A stretch of 64,000 bases of DNA from a virus, in IMG/VR virus record IMGVR_UViG_3300013004_000026, positions 62,001 through 126,000 of that record; one strand, written 5' to 3'. A model generated the notes under the pieces. That model searched no databases. It had not been told where the DNA came from and saw only the letters and a program-made list of their open reading frames with translations. Both the position numbers and the translations under genes were made by a program. Positions 46,957-55,740 of the stretch are shown one piece after another (the first letter of the stretch is position 1; each line of letters begins with the position of its first letter).

Positions 46957-49020
46957 TTATTTAGAAGTGGCACGATATACGCCATCCCAATCCTTGGGCA
47001 GTTTGGCCCGTTTCATTTCTTCACAGCGCAGGATCCAAAGTTCATAGTAGTGATCCATTTGTCCGTCAAACTCGCCTGTGAGTTCTTGGCACAGTTTGAT
47101 AGCTGCATCAAACTTTTGCTGTCTATACAGCACAATCATTTCATCATGAGTTTCTTTGGCCATGATGTACTCGGGCATGCCACCTGCATTGGTAGTCAAC
47201 GGAGTGTATATATTTAACCCAATTGCTTTGCCTTTCACCGCAATGCAATCTAGTTCCAGGCACAAGAAATCATCCTTGACCATTTGATAGGTGTCCGGGC
47301 CAATGATTATGAGCACCCCATAGCCTTTGGTTTGTCCTTCCAGTCGAGCAGCTACAGACACCGGATCGCCCAGCACATCGTATCCCATCTTACCTTCAGA
47401 TCCAATATTGCCTACCAAGATCTTACCGGTGTTGACACCGGCGCCCATGCCCACTGGTGGTTTGCCGATGCTGGCCAGGTGGTTGTTAAACTGTTCTACC
47501 GCTTGGATCATTTCCATAGTAGTCTTGACTGCACGATAGGCATGACGGTCGTCGTTAACTGGTGCACCGTGTATGTGCAAACTGGCGTCGCCGATGAACT
47601 TGATCAAACAGCCATCATTGGCAAACACAGGTCGGCTGATCGCAGTCATGTATTCATTCATGATGGCAGTGAAGCCTTCGACATCTGCACCATACTTTTC
47701 TCCCAGTCCAGTAAAGTTGCGCATGTCTGTCATGATCACTGACAGCACTTTTTCTTCACCGCCCAACTTGATCAGCTCGGGATTCTTTTGCAGTCGTTCA
47801 ACAATCACGGGACTCACATATGACCCAAATTGTTTCTTGATCTGTTGCTTCTGTAAGAACTCACTCACAAACTTAACGCCGTAAGTATGCAAAGCCACGA
47901 GCACAATACCAGCCGTGATTGCTGTCGCGTCTGCCAAGACGAGCCAGTTACTGAAAATATACTGAGTAACAGGAGCCACGGCAACGACCCCAAAAACAGT
48001 TGCACCCAAACCAACATAAGTCCACCTTGATAAAGAAATAATAATTAGTCCCAATAACAGCAATGTCAGAATCTCAGCGCCATCTGCATAGTCCGGACGC
48101 TGAATGGTAACATTGTTAAACATGGTTCCAATCACAGCAGCCTGCGCATCGTTGGGATACACCGCTCCTATGCTGGTGGGCACAGGATTTGAAATACCAG
48201 CTGCGGTAGGACCCACAAGGACTAGTGCGCCTTTAAGGTCTGCAGGCAGTTGTGTAATACTATAAGCGTGTGACTTTTGTGACCAGTCAATCCATATGCG
48301 ACCAAGATTGTCCGTGGCAATTGGACCAAATTTGGGTATGCGCATTTTTTCAACGCCATACTCATTTAACTTTATTTGAAAGGTGGTGTCACCTGCTGCT
48401 ACTCGCAACACTTCCATACCCAAACTTGGGTACAGAATGTCATTGACGCCAAATATCAAAGGCAGTCTTCGATTGACGCCATCTATTTCTGGCAGCGTGT
48501 GAGTACCACCTATGCCTGCCGCAGCATTTTCTATAGCAGGAATGTTAGCAATAATACCTGGATAGTTTACAATGTTTTCGATCCACTCTGGCCCAAGCAC
48601 TGCACTGCCAGGATTGCGAGGTTTGTTTTTTGTTTGATCACCTGGTACATTGGCAATGACCACAGGATATTTTTGCATTACCGCAGCTAGAGCAGCATCC
48701 CCGCCTAGCCTGTCTGTGTCCGGCATGAGCACATTCAGCACCACCAATCCTGCACCACGATTGTAAAGATCTTCTATCATGCGAGCATAGGTGTCTCGCT
48801 TGAATGGCCACTGTCCGTACTTGTCTAAAGCAGTTTCGTCAATGTTGGCCGTAACAATGTTGTTTTGTGTAGGAGCTTTGTCAGCTATTAGAGTATCAAA
48901 GTAGCGTAGTCTTATACTTTCTACAAAGACAGGATCAGCAATTCTTATACTTATAATAAGTGCCAATGTTAAAAGTGCGGTCCACGGATTTGACAGCACA
49001 GCTTTGATTTTGTTTTTCAT
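46957..49020 (-). CDS. CHASE2-domain class III adenylate/guanylate cyclase
   Basis: 687 residues. N-terminal helix, a periplasmic CHASE2 domain (about 30-310, with VTANIDETALDKYGQWPF), three transmembrane helices (about 315-400) and a class III cyclase domain: VIMTDMRNFTGLG (metal Asp), FIGDASLHIHGAP (second metal Asp) and DVLGDPVSVAARLEG. The usual catalytic Asn (V-N-x-A-x-R) is Ser here. Makes cAMP or cGMP if active. The ATG is five bases from a TTAAATA element. CHASE2 cyclases often pair with FecR proteins, and one is nearby. Confidence 0.85.
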   Translation of the reverse strand: MKNKIKAVLSNPWTALLTLALIISIRIADPVFVESIRLRYFDTLIADKAPTQNNIVTANIDETALDKYGQWPFKRDTYARMIEDLYNRGAGLVVLNVLMPDTDRLGGDAALAAVMQKYPVVIANVPGDQTKNKPRNPGSAVLGPEWIENIVNYPGIIANIPAIENAAAGIGGTHTLPEIDGVNRRLPLIFGVNDILYPSLGMEVLRVAAGDTTFQIKLNEYGVEKMRIPKFGPIATDNLGRIWIDWSQKSHAYSITQLPADLKGALVLVGPTAAGISNPVPTSIGAVYPNDAQAAVIGTMFNNVTIQRPDYADGAEILTLLLLGLIIISLSRWTYVGLGATVFGVVAVAPVTQYIFSNWLVLADATAITAGIVLVALHTYGVKFVSEFLQKQQIKKQFGSYVSPVIVERLQKNPELIKLGGEEKVLSVIMTDMRNFTGLGEKYGADVEGFTAIMNEYMTAISRPVFANDGCLIKFIGDASLHIHGAPVNDDRHAYRAVKTTMEMIQAVEQFNNHLASIGKPPVGMGAGVNTGKILVGNIGSEGKMGYDVLGDPVSVAARLEGQTKGYGVLIIIGPDTYQMVKDDFLCLELDCIAVKGKAIGLNIYTPLTTNAGGMPEYIMAKETHDEMIVLYRQQKFDAAIKLCQELTGEFDGQMDHYYELWILRCEEMKRAKLPKDWDGVYRATSK

Positions 49021-49025
49021 TTAAT

Positions 49026-49033
49026 TATTTAAG
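49026..49033 (-). promoter_or_regulatory. late-type promoter CTTAAATA, 5 bases from ATG
   Basis: Minus strand CTTAAATA, ATTAA, ATG of the cyclase. No ribosome site between. Confidence 0.6.
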
Positions 49034-49073
49034 GTTCTAGGTATTTGCCTATGGACCAGCATTGTATTTACAA

Positions 49074-49376
49074 TTACACAGATTCACCTAGTAACAAAGT
49101 AGAACCATCACCAACACCCACAATGCAAGCAATGCCTTCTGTGTTCATTTGCAGCATGGTCCAGGTGCCCAGTTTTTCATTTACAAACAAAGTATACCTG
49201 GTGTGGTCCACTGGATTTTTAGCTGACCAAATTGGTTTTTCGTTATAGTTAGACAAGGAAAAAAGCAAACTTTCAATGCTGTCGCACAGTACCGGTTTAC
49301 GAGCTTCAAATGGTTGGGCATTGACATTGGATAGTATTGACGCAAATGCTACGCATGACATAATTAATTTTTTCAT
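49074..49376 (-). CDS. secreted protein, 100 aa
   Basis: Start 49376 (MKKLIMSCVAFASILSNVNA, signal peptide) with CGGAGG upstream. Mature part with LCDSIESLLFSLSNYNEKP, YTLFVNEKLGTWTML and CIVGVGDGSTLL; two Cys may pair. Periplasmic or surface protein of unknown function. Confidence 0.7.
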   Translation of the reverse strand: MKKLIMSCVAFASILSNVNAQPFEARKPVLCDSIESLLFSLSNYNEKPIWSAKNPVDHTRYTLFVNEKLGTWTMLQMNTEGIACIVGVGDGSTLLLGESV

Positions 49377-49397
49377 TTGTTGCCTCCGGTGGTGCAA

Positions 49398-49405
49398 TAT
49401 TTATG
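49398..49405 (-). promoter_or_regulatory. late-type promoter CATAAATA
   Basis: Minus strand, directly after the T tract of the terminator at 49411-49430; 16-base leader with CGGAGG before ATG 49376. Confidence 0.65.
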
Positions 49406-49410
49406 TAAAA

Positions 49411-49430
49411 AAGCCCTCCGAAGAGGGCTT
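49411..49430 (-). terminator. terminator of the autotransporter gene
   Basis: AAGCCCTC-TTCG-GAGGGCTT with six T on the minus strand. Confidence 0.85.
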
Positions 49431-49457
49431 GAAACACAGCACTTGAGTATAGTTGTT

Positions 49458-51809
49458 TTAGTTAAATACCCATCTGATGCTTGCCTGTGCTGTGGAGTGT
49501 GACACACCATTTTGATACTGCTGTCCCACAGTAATACCTCCCACAATGTTTTGTCTTGGAGCAAAGTTGATTCCTGCTCTAACAGTGCTTAGGCTAGTAT
49601 CTGTGTGACTGGCTTCTAGCATGAAATTCACAGCGTCTTTGATCACAGTGTCATAGCGCAAGCCCAGTTCACTCACTGTGCGAGTACGATTAACACTGTC
49701 ATATGACATGGCTGTGATAGCATCACCAGACTCTATCAGTGCATTGCGCTTGTTCTGTTCCACACGAATACCACCAAACGGCCTAAAGCCGCGCCAGTCT
49801 GGCGTATACAATCTGTTGCTGATCCAAGCATCTGCACCTGTGGTTTTACCAGAGTTTGAATAACCTAGGTCTGGCAACAGATGATAGTTGGTAAAACTGT
49901 TCTGAGCATAACCTACATCAGTTTTGAACAACCAATTGTTATGGTTGTACAGGCTGTAGATACCCACATGGTCTTTGGTAAGTGATCCACCTGCATCTTG
50001 CCCTGACAGTGTGCCGCGCACATGATTGTATTGTAGACCCACTACCCAGTTGCCCTTGATCTGTTTTTCGTGCCCAACACCAAGGCGACGGTTGGTTAAC
50101 GAGTAGGTGTCGTTGGTGTTGGTTGTGCCACCTTCTGTAACTAGATACCACCAGCCTTTTTCCTGACTACCAGCATTACGAGTTCTGCTGGTCAATCCTT
50201 CACCATTGCTGGTATGACGACTTAACACATCGCTGTCCAAGTTCATGTTCATACGATTGTTAGCTGCCTCCAACTGACTGTATTGATCAATTCTAGTGTA
50301 ATAGTTTTGATTGCTTGAAGTTGTTACAACTTCGTTGGTAGTAGTTACATTGGTTGTGACATCGTTACGCACAGTCACAGTTGTCACTGGAGTTCCGTCG
50401 GCGGTAGTAGTAGTACCATCACTCCAGGTTGTTACTGTTCTAGGAGTGGTAACTGTGGTCACTGTTACAGGTGTTGTTTGAGTTGTAGTAGTGGTCACAG
50501 GTGTTGTGCTTACCACTGTGGTTGTACGCACCACTGCCAACTGTTTGTTATCAGCTGTGGCGTCACCGCGGTTATTGGCATGAGTAACTACCTCTACAGT
50601 GTTGCCACGCACAATAGTAGCACTTGTTACTGTGGTGCCTGGGGTTTCTGTTGTCACAACCTGCGAAGTACCAGGTGCGGTGCTGACCACAGTGGGGGTA
50701 GTATTCAAGCTAGATGTCGCTCCGGATGTGCCAGGATTGGCCACTGTACCATCGCCTGTGTCTGTGCTGGTTGTTGTGCTGGCGCTGTTGTAGTAATAGC
50801 TGACTTCAGATACTTGCACACTGTTACAATTTTCAGTTCCCAACCAACCACCACCGTAGGCCGCCATACAGTTTGTCATGTTAGGATATAAATCCAGAGC
50901 CTTGGTGCTGTCAAAGGTGATAAAGTAATACACATACGCATTGGTATTGGTAAAAGTGATATCGCTAGATGCAGTGAAGCGACTGTCACTGAGAGTTATG
51001 GCTTGATTGTCAACAATAGTAGTCCAAGTCTTGCCATCATTGGAGCCAAACAAACTGAATTTGCTAGGATCTCTTGGAGCATAGTCGTTGGCAGTGGTTA
51101 TAGTTAACTTTTCCAGCACACGACCTTGATCCAGCTTGATTGTAAAACCAGCACTGGCACGATCAAAGTTCAGGTATTTTGTGCCTGAGTTGCCATCAAT
51201 CACATTGGTAGCACCTTCTCCCGACGGACTGTTATTGCTAGTTGGAGTCACTTGTACCACATTAGCACTGGTAATTGCTGTGTATGTTGGCGTGGTGCTG
51301 CCGCTACCGGCTGTTTGCCCTGCTGCCAATGGGGTGGTGCTGGCCCAGGTGTAACTGCTTATATCACCGGCACTAACACTGGTGTCCATATTGGTAAAAC
51401 TGGCACTGGCACCGTAATTGTAGCCCTCTGCTGTGGAAATTACATTTCCAAGCCATCCACTACCAAGATAAAAGATAGCTCCACTTCCCAGTGCTGTTAT
51501 CTGTCCTGTAGAGTGGATTATTCTATTCAGTGTGTTGTCACTGTTGTACAATCCCATACCATGAGTGCCATCACCATTGTCAATGAATTTGAAATATTGA
51601 CCAGCGGTGGCTGTGACAGTTTGGAAATTGGAATCATACGGTGCAATAAAATTTGAAGCGTTTAAGGTAGTTCCGCTCCAGTTGTATTGCACATCAAAGA
51701 TTTGATTAATACTAAACGCACCATCTGTTACTGCGGCATTGGTGTTTGAAACCATGCCCATGGCCAAGGCCATAGCGGCCACGAAGGCCATTACTTTTTT
51801 TATTATCAT
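49458..51809 (-). CDS. autotransporter-like surface protein with F5/8C-type domain
   Basis: 783 residues from ATG 51809 (GGAGAAAA upstream). Signal peptide MIIKKVMAFVAAMALAMG; passenger with NVIDGNSGTKYLNFDRASAG and PSKFSLFGSNDGKTWTTI, the F5/8 type C (discoidin) carbohydrate-binding pattern; a Thr/Val-rich linker of about 130 residues; and a C-terminal 12-strand-type barrel ending SIRWVFN. Would display a binding domain on the infected cell or be released. Unusual gene for a phage. Confidence 0.8.
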   Translation of the reverse strand: MIIKKVMAFVAAMALAMGMVSNTNAAVTDGAFSINQIFDVQYNWSGTTLNASNFIAPYDSNFQTVTATAGQYFKFIDNGDGTHGMGLYNSDNTLNRIIHSTGQITALGSGAIFYLGSGWLGNVISTAEGYNYGASASFTNMDTSVSAGDISSYTWASTTPLAAGQTAGSGSTTPTYTAITSANVVQVTPTSNNSPSGEGATNVIDGNSGTKYLNFDRASAGFTIKLDQGRVLEKLTITTANDYAPRDPSKFSLFGSNDGKTWTTIVDNQAITLSDSRFTASSDITFTNTNAYVYYFITFDSTKALDLYPNMTNCMAAYGGGWLGTENCNSVQVSEVSYYYNSASTTTSTDTGDGTVANPGTSGATSSLNTTPTVVSTAPGTSQVVTTETPGTTVTSATIVRGNTVEVVTHANNRGDATADNKQLAVVRTTTVVSTTPVTTTTTQTTPVTVTTVTTPRTVTTWSDGTTTTADGTPVTTVTVRNDVTTNVTTTNEVVTTSSNQNYYTRIDQYSQLEAANNRMNMNLDSDVLSRHTSNGEGLTSRTRNAGSQEKGWWYLVTEGGTTNTNDTYSLTNRRLGVGHEKQIKGNWVVGLQYNHVRGTLSGQDAGGSLTKDHVGIYSLYNHNNWLFKTDVGYAQNSFTNYHLLPDLGYSNSGKTTGADAWISNRLYTPDWRGFRPFGGIRVEQNKRNALIESGDAITAMSYDSVNRTRTVSELGLRYDTVIKDAVNFMLEASHTDTSLSTVRAGINFAPRQNIVGGITVGQQYQNGVSHSTAQASIRWVFN

Positions 51810-51851
51810 TTTTTTCTCCAACTTTATTATTGTTATTGGTGTTGGTGCTAG

Positions 51852-51859
51852 TATTTAGG
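51852..51859 (-). promoter_or_regulatory. late-type promoter CCTAAATA
   Basis: Minus strand, 42 bases upstream of the autotransporter start. Confidence 0.5.
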
Positions 51860-51888
51860 CCAAAATGGACAAACCAAAAAATACTGAG

Positions 51889-52992
51889 TTATTGCTGTGT
51901 TATAGTGAGTGAGCTGGTACTGCCTTTGTTGACATTTTGTATAATGGTCTGACCGTCTTGGTTCAAAGTAAATGTAGCATTTTTATTGGTATCAAAAGTA
52001 GCAGTGGCCGTGTGTACACCTGCTTTGTACAGTGTGACCTTGCTGGAATCTTCATTGAAATAATACAACAGTCCCAGTGACTTGTTGGCGGCATAGCCAG
52101 GCAACACTGGTATATCTAGTTCGTTGCTCAACAACGAAGCATTTTGTCTGTCTAGTTCATTCAATTCATTGTAGGCCAATAAATCTGCGTCTAAGTCATT
52201 TCTATCCAAGGCTGTTTTTTCATCTAGCGCATTGACATCTAATTTTGAAAATTTCAGTAGGTCAATATCTAATTCATTGAAATCCAACAGTCCTTTTTCT
52301 TTTCTGGCTATGCCTGCTTGCTCTGCGTCTGTTATTTCTTTTGGCTTGCTGATGATCAACATGTTGCTGATATTGGCTTGATCCAATCTTACCACCGTGG
52401 GCTCGGTAGGCGGTTGATAGGCACTGTTGACCATGGTGGCCTGATAAGGAACATCCAATAACACAACTCCTGCTAGATTTCTGACTTCTATCACACCTGT
52501 AACACAACCGCCTTTGGGATCACAACTGGGCAGCAGCATCACAAGGCTGCGCCCTAGTTCATCCACTGTCATGGAAAAATCAGTACCTCGTACGGCAATG
52601 GTAGCAGTGGGTGTTTTGATAGCTACCTGCTGGGGATTGTTTTTGGCTATCTGTCCCGAGGCATATCGTGCCGTACCCAAGGCCATGTTGATGGCCAACT
52701 TGCCTGATCCTTTCTTTGGATCATATACAAAATCATCTATGATCATTTTTGAATGTTCAGTGAGCTTGACTGTGGTTTTGTCTTCAAAGGTAAGTTCGGC
52801 CCGAGACTTGGCTGTGGAAATGGCGTCGTTCATTTCAACACCAGTATTCACAGCCGAGGGAATACTTTTCTTGTTCCTCAGAATCTCTGTAGGACCAGTT
52901 TGTTCTGTTACTTTGCCAACTGCGGCAGCAGCTTCAATCGGACTGAGTAACAGTAACGTTGTTATTAGAACCGTTGCTGGTAATAACTGCAT
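51889..52992 (-). CDS. FecR-domain secreted protein
   Basis: 367 residues from ATG 52992 (MQLLPATVLITTLLLLSPIEAAA, signal peptide). FecR pattern: GKVTEQTGPTEILRNKK, MNDAISTAKSRAELTFED, GTARYASGQIA, VAIKTPTATIAVRGTDF. The C-terminal half has repeats rich in NELD/DLL (ELDIDLLKF, DLDADLLAYNELNELD). FecR domains sense or bind in the periplasm and often accompany CHASE2 cyclases. Overlaps the curlin gene by 59 bases. Confidence 0.8.
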   Translation of the reverse strand: MQLLPATVLITTLLLLSPIEAAAAVGKVTEQTGPTEILRNKKSIPSAVNTGVEMNDAISTAKSRAELTFEDKTTVKLTEHSKMIIDDFVYDPKKGSGKLAINMALGTARYASGQIAKNNPQQVAIKTPTATIAVRGTDFSMTVDELGRSLVMLLPSCDPKGGCVTGVIEVRNLAGVVLLDVPYQATMVNSAYQPPTEPTVVRLDQANISNMLIISKPKEITDAEQAGIARKEKGLLDFNELDIDLLKFSKLDVNALDEKTALDRNDLDADLLAYNELNELDRQNASLLSNELDIPVLPGYAANKSLGLLYYFNEDSSKVTLYKAGVHTATATFDTNKNATFTLNQDGQTIIQNVNKGSTSSLTITQQ

Positions 52993-53605
52993 TTTTATTT
53001 GACACTCCACTCTGTACCAGTGTAACCGCATTTGGTGCACCGTTTGCTCCACTGCCCGATACCGTAATTTCTCCTGAATGCAACCCCACACCAGATGCAG
53101 TGTGTGTTACATTGTTGTAGTTGCCGGTTATGGCTATGGTGCTTCTTGTTGTTCCTCCGCTGAGTGTTTGTACAGTGTTGTTATTATTACCAACTATTTC
53201 AGATCTAATGGTGTTTGCATTGCAGTTGGAAGCCAATGCTGTACCGCAGCCTACAGTTTGATTATTGCCACTACCATCAGCAGATATAACCACAGTGGCT
53301 CCAGTGCCATTGGTTTCATTGTTTACCACTACAGAAACAGTGTTACTGGCGCCTATTTGCGTGATAGTCACGCTGTTAAGATCGCCTTTGATCAGTGCAG
53401 GATCATCTGTGTTGCCTGATCCGTCAACATTTCCATTCACAAGATTACCAGCTCCTGTTTGCGTGATTGATACTGTGGAATTATCTCCTATTTGCTCAAT
53501 GTAGACATCATTGGCCCAACTGTTGGATAGCATCAGCCCTGACGCTGATAGCATGACCAACAAACTTTTCCACAATCTACTTTTATTTTTTATTTTAGTT
53601 TTCAT
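52934..53605 (-). CDS. curlin-like repeat protein
   Basis: 223 residues from ATG 53605. Signal peptide ending SNSWA. Mature protein has repeated N-x-V-x-I-x-Q-x-G-x-x-N units (DNSTVSITQTGAGN, LNSVTITQIGASN, APNAVTLVQSGVSN, NNNVTVTQSD), the curlin pattern that stacks as an amyloid beta-solenoid. Likely the fibre subunit exported by the adjacent CsgG/CsgF pair. Confidence 0.8.
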   Translation of the reverse strand: MKTKIKNKSRLWKSLLVMLSASGLMLSNSWANDVYIEQIGDNSTVSITQTGAGNLVNGNVDGSGNTDDPALIKGDLNSVTITQIGASNTVSVVVNNETNGTGATVVISADGSGNNQTVGCGTALASNCNANTIRSEIVGNNNNTVQTLSGGTTRSTIAITGNYNNVTHTASGVGLHSGEITVSGSGANGAPNAVTLVQSGVSNKNAVITSNGSNNNVTVTQSD

Positions 53606-53635
53606 TTTAGCTCCAGATGCTTGTGCATCCATGTG

Positions 53636-53788
53636 TTACTTTCCCTTACTGCTCTGCTCCTTTGAAGGCGGTGCTCTCATCATTTTTGCTTCTTGCATGA
53701 CTTTATCTCTCGCTGGGCTGCTCCGTTGCGGGGGCTGCGCTGGCATCTGACTGGGATGGCGCGACGGTTTGTGATTGAACCAACTCAT
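53636..53788 (-). CDS. possible overlapping small gene, 50 aa
   Basis: ATG 53788 has a strong ribosome site (AAGGAGAACAAAG) lying inside the csgG tail. The frame gives MSWFNHKPSRHPSQMPAQPP and a basic, Pro/Gln-rich end. It covers the 67 bases between csgG and the curlin gene. It could be genuine or a by-product of the low-complexity csgG end. Confidence 0.4.
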   Translation of the reverse strand: MSWFNHKPSRHPSQMPAQPPQRSSPARDKVMQEAKMMRAPPSKEQSSKGK

Positions 53789-54602
53789 CTTTGTTCTCCT
53801 TAATTTGCGTTGTGCCACTGGCTGCAAGTTTTTTATATCTCCACAAGCCTTTCTTTTCGCCTGCTATGACCATGTCATGTACTGCTTGTTCTATGGCAAC
53901 TCGCACAGCATAGGTAGTCGGTTCATTAAGAGCAGATCCATTTTCAAGCTCAAGGGCCTTGGTACCTGCGTCTACAAAACGCAACACACCCACATTGTGC
54001 TGAGTGCTATAGATAGTTTTGCTAACAGCATTGCTTATTAGAACTTCACCACTGTTAACACTGATCAATCTGAGACTGATAACGATTTCATCCACACGGT
54101 ATTGTTGGCTTCCACCAATGCCTAAAAATCTAGCACCGTTGCCGCCACTTCTTATGTTGCTGTCATACCCTATAATGCCACCTTCAATCAGCACTCCTGC
54201 CACAGTCATTGGTTTCAATGGCCTAGCATCTTTTCCTTCATATACTTCTCGTTGATTGCGTATCAGCTGGCGCTCTTTGATCAGATTATCAAGCCCCACA
54301 CGCTCTACCACTTTGAACCAGTTGTTGGCGTCTTGCAGTGATTTTATTAAAAACACTTCTGCGCCCTGAGTGACTGCTTTTGAAAACACAGCCAATCTGT
54401 CATTGGGTTTCATCTGCCCTGTTTTGTCCGCAAATCCATACACAGCTATGGTTATAGGTGGCCCATCCAAGTCAGGTAATTTTGTTACTAGATTTTCTTT
54501 TGGCAGTAGTGCAACAGGCTCTTCTTTGTTCAGGTCCATGTTTACATGAGCACATCCCGAGAGAGCTGTCGCAAGGATTGTGTATAGCAAGATGTGTTTC
54601 AT
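53703..54602 (-). CDS. csgG: CsgG, curli secretion pore
   Basis: 299 residues: lipobox LSGC (Cys 17), then KLPDLDGPPITIAVYGFADKTG, the CsgG start, followed by TQGAEVFLIKSLQDANNWF and the transmembrane-hairpin and C-terminal helix regions (DEIVISLRLISVNSGEVL). Forms the nonameric outer-membrane channel for curlin. C-terminus has an extra Ser/Gln/Ala-rich tail of about 40 residues. Start overlaps the csgF stop (TAATG). Confidence 0.9.
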   Translation of the reverse strand: MKHILLYTILATALSGCAHVNMDLNKEEPVALLPKENLVTKLPDLDGPPITIAVYGFADKTGQMKPNDRLAVFSKAVTQGAEVFLIKSLQDANNWFKVVERVGLDNLIKERQLIRNQREVYEGKDARPLKPMTVAGVLIEGGIIGYDSNIRSGGNGARFLGIGGSQQYRVDEIVISLRLISVNSGEVLISNAVSKTIYSTQHNVGVLRFVDAGTKALELENGSALNEPTTYAVRVAIEQAVHDMVIAGEKKGLWRYKKLAASGTTQIKENKDELVQSQTVAPSQSDASAAPATEQPSER

Positions 54603-55048
54603 TAAAATGCAAAGCTCGCTATTGGGACAATTATTTCTGTTCTGCCACCTGTAGCTTCAATTATGGTCAAAGTTACATCGGTGCCAGTTTTAACCCAACT
54701 GATATTTGTACCTTGAAAGTCCATGCTACCGCTGTTGCCGCCACCTTCAGCAAACATTTGATCAGCCAGCTGTTTGGATAATTGGGCGTAGATACGGGCT
54801 TCTACATTTACAAGAAATTTTGCAAGATTTGTTTGTTTTGCGGCTGCTTCTGCTTTGGCCAATGCTGCGGCTGCTTCTGCTTTGATTTCTTTGGCTTTGT
54901 TTTCTTCCATCTGGAAGATGGAAAGTACATGTTGGCTGTAGCCGTTGCCCGGTATAAACGCAGGGCTTTGAAATTGATGCACCAGCTCGGTTGGACGAGC
55001 AACCGCTGATACAGTGACTAGCGCCACCACCAGCAGTAACCTTTTCAT
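54602..55048 (-). CDS. csgF: CsgF, curli assembly factor
   Basis: 148 residues: signal peptide, then ELVHQFQSPAFIPGNGYS, the conserved CsgF N-terminus that plugs the CsgG channel; a Lys/Ala coiled segment (AEAAAALAKAEAAAKQ) and a C-terminal strand-rich end. Couples curlin nucleation to the pore. AAGGAG site before ATG. First gene of the curli unit behind TGTAAATA at 55124. Confidence 0.88.
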   Translation of the reverse strand: MKRLLLVVALVTVSAVARPTELVHQFQSPAFIPGNGYSQHVLSIFQMEENKAKEIKAEAAAALAKAEAAAKQTNLAKFLVNVEARIYAQLSKQLADQMFAEGGGNSGSMDFQGTNISWVKTGTDVTLTIIEATGGRTEIIVPIASFAF

Positions 55049-55123
55049 CTTCCCAGCTCCTTTTGATAATTCCGCAGGGCTTGTTGATGATTTTAATTGA
55101 TAGAAACGCCCTTGTTATGTAAG

Positions 55124-55131
55124 TATTTACA
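55124..55131 (-). promoter_or_regulatory. late-type promoter TGTAAATA of the curli unit
   Basis: Minus strand, 75 bases upstream of csgF. Confidence 0.55.
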
Positions 55132-55157
55132 ACATCAAGAGCATCAATTCACTGGTG

Positions 55158-55499
55158 CTATTTTGGTAAATTGGGCAGTATAAGTTTGGTTGACCCAGTG
55201 CTGATTATACGGTGCAGGATTTCACTGTAAAAACTGTCTAATTCGCCACTAAATTTTCCAATCAAACTTTTACTTAATTCTGTGGCCCTTGCACAATCGT
55301 TATTTTTTACAGCCTGTATCAACTGCTCGTGTAGTGCTACATTAGATTCAAGTGATGCCATTTCCATTACAATTTGCTCCACTGGCAACACACAAAAGGC
55401 AGGAACAAGGCCGTCAGGATGCGGCATACTGTCTAGCTCTAGCAAGGTATATCTTTTGCGTAATTCGTCGGCAACTGCTTGTGTAAGAACAATATGCAT
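55158..55499 (-). CDS. hypothetical protein, 113 aa
   Basis: 113 residues (MHIVLTQAVADELRKRY), helical with VPAFCVLPVEQIVMEMASL and a C-terminal helix pair. Two bases after the next gene's stop. A small T4-type virion-associated or structural chaperone is conceivable, but nothing specific is visible. Confidence 0.6.
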   Translation of the reverse strand: MHIVLTQAVADELRKRYTLLELDSMPHPDGLVPAFCVLPVEQIVMEMASLESNVALHEQLIQAVKNNDCARATELSKSLIGKFSGELDSFYSEILHRIISTGSTKLILPNLPK

Positions 55500-55500
55500 G

Positions 55501-55740
55501 TTACCACCGTTGACTTTGTTCTCTAAACGCTTCTAGTCTAGCTGCTTTATTACTTTCTGTTGCGGAACTCTGATTGCCGGTGTTTGCTAGCATGGCTGTT
55601 TGTACCACAGTTTGTTCAATGCTGTGTACTGTGTTCTTTAGTTCTTCTACATCGTCAAGTATAAACTTGATTCTGGTATCCATGGCTTTGACAATACTAA
55701 TCAGTTCGTCAACTTTGCTATCAGTTTCTTTTTCGTACAT
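55501..55740 (-). CDS. coiled-coil protein, 79 aa
   Basis: MYEKETDSKVDELISIVKAM then IKFILDDVEELKNTVHSIE: continuous heptads, so a parallel coiled coil, with a Gln/Asn/Ser end. ATG overlaps the exonuclease stop (TAATG). Function unknown. Confidence 0.65.
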   Translation of the reverse strand: MYEKETDSKVDELISIVKAMDTRIKFILDDVEELKNTVHSIEQTVVQTAMLANTGNQSSATESNKAARLEAFREQSQRW

